NCBI GenBank assembly: GCA_018902385.1
Contig: JABSSW010000003.1
Coordinates: 186,001-250,000 of the forward strand
DNA: 64,000 bases
Reading direction: 5' to 3'
From: Physcia stellaris
Taxonomy: Eukaryota > Ascomycota > Lecanoromycetes > Caliciales > Physciaceae
The position numbers and the translations under genes were made by a program. This document shows positions 61,160-64,000 of this stretch, in pieces. Below the pieces are notes generated by a model. That model saw nothing but the letters and a program-made list of their open reading frames with translations. It did not search any database and was not told where the DNA came from. Position 1 is the first letter of the stretch; each line of letters starts with the position of its first letter.

Positions 61160-62367
61160 ATGTATTCCCTAAGGTCTCTATCACGCGCTCTGCCGCGTTG
61201 TCTTTCTAAGCCATCGATAAGATGTTCTCAACGCGCTTTGTCTACCATTCATCGTCCTGCCTTACTGCAACACTCTTGGAAGGCAGCTTCAAGACCTACA
61301 ATCGCAGCCTTTTCAACCTCACGATCGGCCTGGGACAAGGAGGGCGAAGGTATACAATTCCGGTCCACATGTGATGTACGTGGACTAACGCACGCTCTCA
61401 GTGGACCAGGAGCTCTCGGCCAAGCTTGAGTCCGAGCTGGAGTTGGAGAAGGACATTCGGGACTCCGAGCAATACCCACCGAATATCCAAGAATACCTTG
61501 AAAATAGTCCATTCGAGGTGAGGCCACAACGCCTACGGAGCAGTGCAGCTAGGGAAGACTAACGGCTATAGCTTCATGACACTCCTGGACAAGAGGAAGT
61601 CGTTTTGACTCGTCAATTTGGTGACGAAAAGTGAGCATTTGAGCTCCTATAATTCTCCTGACACTGTCGCGATTGTCATTAACATTGGTTGCAGCATCCG
61701 CTTGACCTTCACTATCGCCGATTTAAGCAATATAGATCATGATCCCGACCAAATGTCCGAAGATAGAGCGCTCGAGGACGAGTACGGCGACGACGTGCCG
61801 ACAGATACACAATCCGGTGGCGCGCAAACGAAAGGTACCATCAATCAAGGTCATACCAAGGGCGGCAATATCAACGTCGCGCCTGAGGATCGTGTTGCGC
61901 CTGCTGATCGGGAAGAGCTCGCGGACGACGAATCACCCAGTGGTGATGAAGATGCGGAATCCCCGGCTTTCCCAGCTCGGATAAATGTCACAATTGAGAA
62001 GGCCGGCAAAGGATGTATGCAAGTGGAGACTATTGCGGAGGACGGCGTGATCCAGATCGAGAACGTCTATTACTACCAGAATGCAGAATTGGCCGATGCG
62101 CAAACCGCCGACCTGAACTGGTCGAAACGTAACCTCTACGCAGGGCCGCCATTTGGCAATCTTGATGAAGATCTGCAATTGCTTCTTGAACGGTATTTAG
62201 CCGAAAGAGGAGTCAACACATCATTAGCCCTCTTTGTGCCAGACTATGTGGATTTCAAGGAGCAAAGAGAATATCTGAGCTGGCTATCAAGTAAGTTGTC
62301 TGCTGTTGCTACGAGGTGCTTGGGCTAATCTTCTGATGCAGACCTAAAGTCGTTTGTAGATGCCTAG
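61160..62367 (+). CDS. MAM33: Mitochondrial acidic matrix protein Mam33 (p32/C1QBP family)
   Basis: Acidic trimeric matrix protein linked to mitochondrial translation and respiration. 328 residues in five exons (61160-61349, 61402-61517, 61572-61630, 61695-62290, 62342-62367). The N terminus is an Arg/Ser-rich mitochondrial presequence (MYSLRSLSRALPRCLSKPSI ... FSTSRSAW). The mature part shows the p32 pattern: ELSAKLESELELEKDIRDSE, an acidic middle (ADDESPSGDEDAESP), LYAGPPFGNLDEDLQ and the C-terminal YLAERGVNTSLA ... YLSWLSNLKSFVDA. Confidence 0.9.
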
Positions 62368-63502
62368 GGGTAAACTGGGTCAGTGACGATCTAGATTGAC
62401 ATTCTTGTATTATCAAGCCTGCTGGTTTCCACTCTGAGCGTTCTTCGATTTCTATGTACCTTAGTTTCTCAGAAAGGTTGAGCTATCTAAAATTGTAATG
62501 ATGGCAGTTGACACTCTTTGCCACGTGAGACTTTCTGACTCTAAGCGCCGAGCATTTAGGTAAAGCGTCAAGGTGAGAGCCTACTTTTGATGCTCAGGGA
62601 GTAGGTCGCTACCGGTGATTCCCTCTGTACTATTGCCAAGAGTATGGAGGATATGAGGTTCACAGCAATGTACCTGAGGGTTGATACAAGCTTACCTTAA
62701 CGTGAAGTAGCATCATGATCGATTCGGCATACAAGGTATCTGCTGGCATGTGAAAAGGGCTGGCTGGTGCATAAAGCTTGGCAGTCTCATCTGAAGCTCG
62801 CTTGAAACGCGTCCAACCCCCTCCATCCTGTTCCATGTGTGGGATCAATGGCCTTCGACGATGCATCTACGCGCTTGCCTTGATTAGTCTCTGTTCTTTT
62901 CAATCCACTGCTCCTTGATCCAGCCATCTTTGGCTATGGTGACGAGTCCCTACAACTGCCTAGTGGCAAACGTGAAGCAGTCCATGTCTCCGCGACCTTC
63001 GTCCGGTCAGGCCCAACAAAAAACATTTTGATCAAACGACTCTGTGCCATGATTCCTTTTTTGCGAGGGGGATCTCCTCGTTTGTTCCTTCTCCTTGCCT
63101 TGGTTGCATTGTAATTCGCCAAGCGCAGTGTCCTTCATTATTTCCCGCCCACTTGTGCTTGAGAGTTCATCTTCAACAAACCACTTCCCTTCTTACTTAA
63201 GATTCGTAATAGCTGTTGAGGAGTAATCACCGGATTATCACCTTTGTTCTCGAGAGGGCAGGAACCCATTGCGCCGGCCGCTGTTTGTGAGTCGCCCAAA
63301 GCTCCTTCCATATTCGCAGGATCTCCTGTTGCTAAGCTCAATACTTTCCTCTTAGTAATTCTACTTCGACCTTTCACGCTCGAAAGCGTTTACCCATACT
63401 CTTTTTCTCGAGATCCAACTTCGGTTTTCAATTGTCGTTCTTCACTCATCTATTGCATTAGACCTCAACGTTTTTTGATTGAAGGAATACTCAGCTGTCA
63501 AG
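62368..63502. promoter_or_regulatory. Upstream region of noxB
   Basis: 1.1 kb without supported genes between MAM33 and noxB. It becomes pyrimidine-rich toward 63480, consistent with a long 5' leader. Confidence 0.4.
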
Positions 63503-64000
63503 ATGGAGAAGATGGCGTCGAGCAGAAACAGCACCTTATCCGAAAGAGCACGATGGCCACCATTAACACGAATGCTGATGTCAGGGGAGATGAGTGGGGA
63601 AGCACCTCGAGATCTCACGTGGGCTGAAAAATTTGATCGATGGATGGTCAACGAGGGTTATAGAAGGCTGTTCGTGCTTCTTTTCGCCGCGGTCCACGGC
63701 ATGGTGTACACGTTCGGCTTTCTAAATTTCCATATGAAGGACAATCTAACCACAGCGAGGGCTACCTTCGGTATTAGTTACCCAATCGCAAGGGCTGCTG
63801 CCTTAGTCCTTCATTTCGACATCGCAATCCTCATCTTCCCCGTATGTCGAACACTCATTTCTCTGGCAAGGCAGACGCCTCTGAACGGTATTATCCAATT
63901 CGACAAAAACATTACATTCCACAAACTGGTGGCCTGGTCTATCGTGTTCTTCAGTTGGGTGCATACAGTTGCACACTGGAATAATTATGCTCAGCTTGCT
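63503..64000 (+). CDS. noxB: NADPH oxidase NoxB, 5' part
   Basis: Membrane superoxide-producing oxidase used in fungal differentiation. Only the first 166 codons are in the window, open to the edge without an intron. The polar N terminus (MEKMASSRNSTLSERARWPP) is followed by FDRWMVNEGYRRLFVLLFAA, GFLNFHMKDNLTTARATFG, IARAAALVLHFDIAILIFPV, RTPLNG-type QTPLNGIIQFDKNITFHKLV and SIVFFSWVHTVAHWNN, with haem-ligand His residues in the third helix. The extended N terminus and DNLTTARATFG block fit NoxB rather than NoxA. Another in-frame Met is at 63512. Confidence 0.92.
   Translation, partial: MEKMASSRNSTLSERARWPPLTRMLMSGEMSGEAPRDLTWAEKFDRWMVNEGYRRLFVLLFAAVHGMVYTFGFLNFHMKDNLTTARATFGISYPIARAAALVLHFDIAILIFPVCRTLISLARQTPLNGIIQFDKNITFHKLVAWSIVFFSWVHTVAHWNNYAQLA

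Noticed and set aside
56494-62367. Secondary-metabolite cluster around the PhyH oxygenase
   Set aside because: Neighbours are housekeeping genes (citrate carrier, isoaspartate methyltransferase, MAM33); no backbone synthase is present.
1-64000. CRISPR array, rRNA operon or prokaryotic mobile element
   Set aside because: No regularly spaced repeats or rRNA signatures; gene structure is eukaryotic throughout.

Overview
The window is nuclear DNA of a filamentous ascomycete (Pezizomycotina). Genes are dense and carry introns of mostly 47-60 nt with GT(A/G)AGT-type donors and CTAAC/CTGAC-like branch sites. The gene set includes a NoxB-type NADPH oxidase, GEL/GAS and GH17 wall enzymes, FKS1, HPC2 and an RSC1/2-type bromodomain-BAH protein. 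The genus cannot be fixed from the sequence alone. About 22 host genes are supported; spliced lengths were checked for reading-frame consistency for most of them.

Layout. 1-1.9 kb: SLD2 (runs off the left edge) and a short RSA3-like gene. 2-12.8 kb: a transposon island made of a MULE-like DNA transposon relic (34-bp terminal inverted repeats, 8-bp target duplication) into which a chromodomain Ty3/gypsy retrotransposon (152-bp LTRs, 5-bp target duplication) inserted. The interior is hypermutated to AT-rich sequence. 13.2-24.4 kb: a conserved orphan, a Pro-rich membrane protein with an internal duplication, HPC2, an epoxide hydrolase and a SprT/GCNA-like metalloprotease. 24.9-40 kb: a beta-1,3-glucan block of GH72 glucanosyltransferase, FKS1 glucan synthase and GH17 glucanase, with LCB1 (sphingolipid synthesis) inside it. 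40.8-56 kb: LDB17, a GH47 mannosidase, CCT6, NOP56, OTU1 and RSC1/2. 56.5-64 kb: a phytanoyl-CoA dioxygenase family protein, CTP1 citrate carrier, protein-L-isoaspartate methyltransferase, MAM33 and the 5' part of noxB.

Most notable: the ten differences between the two LTRs are all C:G/T:A transitions, and nine lie in CpT or CpC context. The island interior has almost no CC/GG but retains CpA and CpG. This is a repeat-mutation signature unlike classical CpA-directed RIP. The retrotransposon reading frames have in consequence lost nearly all Gly and Trp while staying open over long stretches.

Several host genes, including FKS1, which should be intact in a living fungus, need a one-base frame correction, often at a homopolymer. 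This points to base-level assembly errors rather than gene death.
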